Assembly: GCA_002316215.1 (NCBI GenBank)
Contig: DCDB01000230.1
Location: 1 to 6,874, forward strand
Length of the DNA: 6,874 bases
Source: Lachnospiraceae bacterium UBA1066
GTDB taxonomy: Bacteria > Bacillota > Clostridia > Lachnospirales > Lachnospiraceae
Reading direction: 5' to 3'
Under the pieces are notes generated by a model. That model had not been told where the DNA came from. It saw only the letters and a list, made by a program, of their open reading frames with translations, and did not search any database. Shown here piece by piece: positions 5,206-6,874 of the stretch (its first letter is position 1; the number at the start of each line of letters is the position of its first letter). The position numbers and the translations under genes were made by a program.

Positions 5206-5777
5206 GCGAATTTAAAGTACAGTATGAAAAAACCAGTGGAGAAATTGAGGAAGAGCTGAAGAAAACGCTGAGCAGTATAGACAGTGATTCACTGGAACGC
5301 CTTGCGTATGAAATACAGGCGGCCGATCAGGTATTCTTCGTTGGCGTAGGCAGAGTGATGCTGGCTCTGGAGTGTATGTGCAAAAGATTTGCACATTTGG
5401 GAATTAAAGCGCACTGTGTTGGTGAAATCACGGAACCTGCCATCACGAAAAAAGATCTGCTTATTGTGGGATCCGGATCCGGCGCATCTTTATTTCCGCT
5501 GGGGATTGCCAGAAAGGCCAAAAACCTGGTTGGCTGCAAAATCGTACATATCGGTTCAAACCCGAACAGTGAAATGAAAGACATTTGCGATTTTATGGTC
5601 CGTATTCCGGTAAGAACTAAATTTTACCTCCAGGATGAGATCGATTCCTGCCAGCCCATGACTTCTCTTTTTGAACAGGCAGTTCTGCTCGTGGGAGATA
5701 TCCTGGCAAAAATTATTATTGAACAAAAGCAGCTGGACATGAAAGAGCTCTGGCAGTATCACGCGAATCTGGAATAA
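5202..5777 (+). CDS. SIS-domain sugar isomerase, 6-phospho-3-hexuloisomerase-like
   Basis: This 191-residue single-SIS-domain protein resembles HxlB/PHI, which interconverts D-arabino-hex-3-ulose 6-phosphate and fructose 6-phosphate. Shared features are AHLGIKAHCVGE (64-75), the phosphate-loop sequence GSGSG (90-94), QPMTSLFEQ (151-159) and the C-terminal HANLE, which is also the end of B. subtilis HxlB as I recall it. H65 and E158 lie in the segments tied to catalysis in the family. One motif differs: the GRSG expected in HxlB is GRVM (50-53), removing a Ser likely to contact phosphate. The length is normal for the family. Its start overlaps the epimerase stop (ATGA) and has a G-rich ribosome site at 5188-5193. 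No hexulose-phosphate synthase is present, so a formaldehyde role is unlikely; it more probably moves the carbonyl of a sugar phosphate in this catabolic route. Confidence 0.85.
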   Translation: MSEFKVQYEKTSGEIEEELKKTLSSIDSDSLERLAYEIQAADQVFFVGVGRVMLALECMCKRFAHLGIKAHCVGEITEPAITKKDLLIVGSGSGASLFPLGIARKAKNLVGCKIVHIGSNPNSEMKDICDFMVRIPVRTKFYLQDEIDSCQPMTSLFEQAVLLVGDILAKIIIEQKQLDMKELWQYHANLE

Positions 5778-5794
5778 GAGAACAGGCGGATGAA

Positions 5795-6844
5795 ATGGAT
5801 AAATATAGACTGTATCAGCATTTTGGAAGCATGCAGCAGCTGGCATATATCAGATCCGTCGAATTTCAGGAAGGAAGAAGCGGCAGCCTGAAGGCGTGGC
5901 AGGTAAAAAACGGTCCGCTGCAGTATTTGGTGATGGCGGATAAATGCCTGGATATCGGAGAGCTTTCTTTCAGGGGAATGAATATAAACTTCCTTTCGAA
6001 ACCCGGGCTTCAGGGCCGGAACCATTACGACACGCATGGAGAAGAGGCGCTGCGAAGTATTATGGGAGGCTTTTTCTTTACGGCGGGTTTGGAAAACATC
6101 TGCGCACCCTGCAGGACAGGCGGGAAGGAATATCCCATGCACGGAAGAATACGTACGACACCGGGAGAGCATCTGGGATCATCCTGCGCCTGGAAAAGTG
6201 GAAAATATGTGATGGATGTTTCCGGAGAAATGAGGGAGGCCGAGCTGTTTGGCGAGAACCTGGTGCTAAGGAGAAAGATTGAGACTGTTTATGGAGAGAA
6301 CAGGATTGTTGTCACGGATGAAATAGAAAATGAGGGCTTTCGTGCGGAACCGCTGATGCTTCTCTACCATATCAACATGGGGTACCCTTTTCTGGATGAA
6401 AATACAAGATTGTATATCCCAACAAAAAAAGTGACACCGAGAGATGACGCTGCAAGGGGACATGAAGAGGAATACAGCCGGATGGATCCCCCAAGGGAGA
6501 ATGAGCCTGAATATGTTTTTATTCATGAAATGAAGAAAGAAAGAGAAGACGGCAGGACGACGGTATTAGTTGTAAACGAAGGCCTGGGAATCGGGGTTAA
6601 ATTGGAGTACACGCAGAAGAATCTGCCTTATTTTATGGAATGGAAGTCTACGGCAGCAGGGGATTACGTGCTTGGCCTCGAACCTTCAAACTCCAGTGTA
6701 TATGGCAGGCCGTTTCATGAAAAAGAAGAGACTTTGCATAAAATTAAACCGTTTGAAACAGAAAAAAACCAACTGATCTTTTCAATTTTGGACGGGACAT
6801 GCGAAATAGAAAAAGAAATTAATTCATTCAATCAGCTTTATTAA
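5795..6844 (+). CDS. DUF4432 family protein (aldose 1-epimerase-like)
   Basis: This 349-residue protein fits the DUF4432 family, which has the beta-supersandwich fold of galactose mutarotase and occurs with sugar-catabolic genes. Family-like segments in order: DKCLDIG (49-55), GGFFFTAGLEN (91-101), PMHGRIRTTPGE (114-125), LLYHINMGYP (189-198) and GLEPSNS (from about 294). H116, H192 and E296 are plausible active-site residues by analogy with the His and Glu of mutarotases; this is inference. There is no signal peptide, so it should act in the cytoplasm. The start is 17 bases after the isomerase stop, with AGGCGG (5784-5789) 5 bases ahead. In this operon it may equilibrate anomers of the incoming sugar or of a cyclic intermediate, or catalyse an as yet unassigned epimerisation or isomerisation. 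Biochemical data for the family are scarce as far as I know. Confidence 0.85.
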   Translation: MDKYRLYQHFGSMQQLAYIRSVEFQEGRSGSLKAWQVKNGPLQYLVMADKCLDIGELSFRGMNINFLSKPGLQGRNHYDTHGEEALRSIMGGFFFTAGLENICAPCRTGGKEYPMHGRIRTTPGEHLGSSCAWKSGKYVMDVSGEMREAELFGENLVLRRKIETVYGENRIVVTDEIENEGFRAEPLMLLYHINMGYPFLDENTRLYIPTKKVTPRDDAARGHEEEYSRMDPPRENEPEYVFIHEMKKEREDGRTTVLVVNEGLGIGVKLEYTQKNLPYFMEWKSTAAGDYVLGLEPSNSSVYGRPFHEKEETLHKIKPFETEKNQLIFSILDGTCEIEKEINSFNQLY

Positions 6845-6856
6845 AAGGAGGGTAAT

Positions 6857-6874
6857 ATGAAACGATCGGAAATT
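6857..6874 (+). CDS. start of a further operon gene, cut by the window edge
   Basis: ATG at 6857 follows AGGAGGG (6846-6852) by 4 bases and lies 12 bases after the DUF4432 stop, so a further co-transcribed gene begins here. Only MKRSEI is encoded within the window. This opening is typical of cupin-type D-lyxose (D-mannose) isomerases, which would suit a sugar operon, but six residues cannot support a firm call. Confidence 0.6.

Noticed and set aside
5202..5777. Assignment to the ribulose monophosphate formaldehyde-fixing pathway.
   Set aside because: The partner hexulose-6-phosphate synthase is absent; the adjacent barrel has Rpe/AlsE metal ligands and motifs, and the isomerase has a changed GRSG motif.

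Overview
The window looks like a low-to-middle GC Gram-positive anaerobe of the class Clostridia, most likely a gut Lachnospiraceae-type bacterium. This is inferred from the strong AGGAGG-type ribosome sites, a small single-cluster ferredoxin, a pair of genes resembling the Clostridia-restricted families DUF6323 and DUF6179, and a ROK-regulated sugar operon with tightly packed genes. All recognisable genes lie on the + strand, and no tRNA, rRNA, CRISPR array or insertion sequence was seen.

Left part (1-2065). A 61-residue [4Fe-4S] ferredoxin gene (103-288) runs into five tandem copies of a 13-bp unit that begin inside its last codons. A strong intrinsic terminator (401-447) follows. Next comes a two-gene unit of unknown function (537-1067 and 1071-1904), then a short coding-like stretch in another frame (to 2065) that may be a frameshifted tail, a gene remnant or a small gene.

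Right part (2082-6874). A ROK-family repressor gene (2157-3317) has its own good sigma-A-type promoter (TTGACA, 17 bp, TAGAAT). Behind a terminator-like hairpin, a second strong promoter (TTGACA, 17 bp, TATACT) drives an operon of a PfkB-family sugar kinase (TTG start), a ribulose/allulose-phosphate 3-epimerase-like barrel, a SIS-domain protein related to 6-phospho-3-hexuloisomerase, a DUF4432 aldose-epimerase-like protein, and the first six codons of a further gene. The genes overlap by 8 and 4 bases or sit 12 to 17 bases apart, so they are almost certainly co-transcribed.

Regulation is unusually readable. The two promoters share a 23-bp block (21/23 identical) covering the -35 box. The operon promoter is also flanked by two near-palindromic 17-mers that fit AGTAATCT-N-AGATTACT. 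The simplest reading is that the ROK protein represses both itself and the operon until a sugar or sugar phosphate is present.

The most interesting biology is the enzyme set. A hexuloisomerase-like protein normally works with hexulose-6-phosphate synthase in formaldehyde fixation. Here it is paired with a sugar kinase, an AlsE/Rpe-like epimerase and a mutarotase-like protein, with no synthase in view. Both the isomerase and the epimerase carry changes in their phosphate-binding motifs. This suggests a sugar catabolic route through an unusual ketose phosphate (possibly a hex-3-ulose 6-phosphate) to fructose 6-phosphate. The substrate cannot be named from sequence alone.
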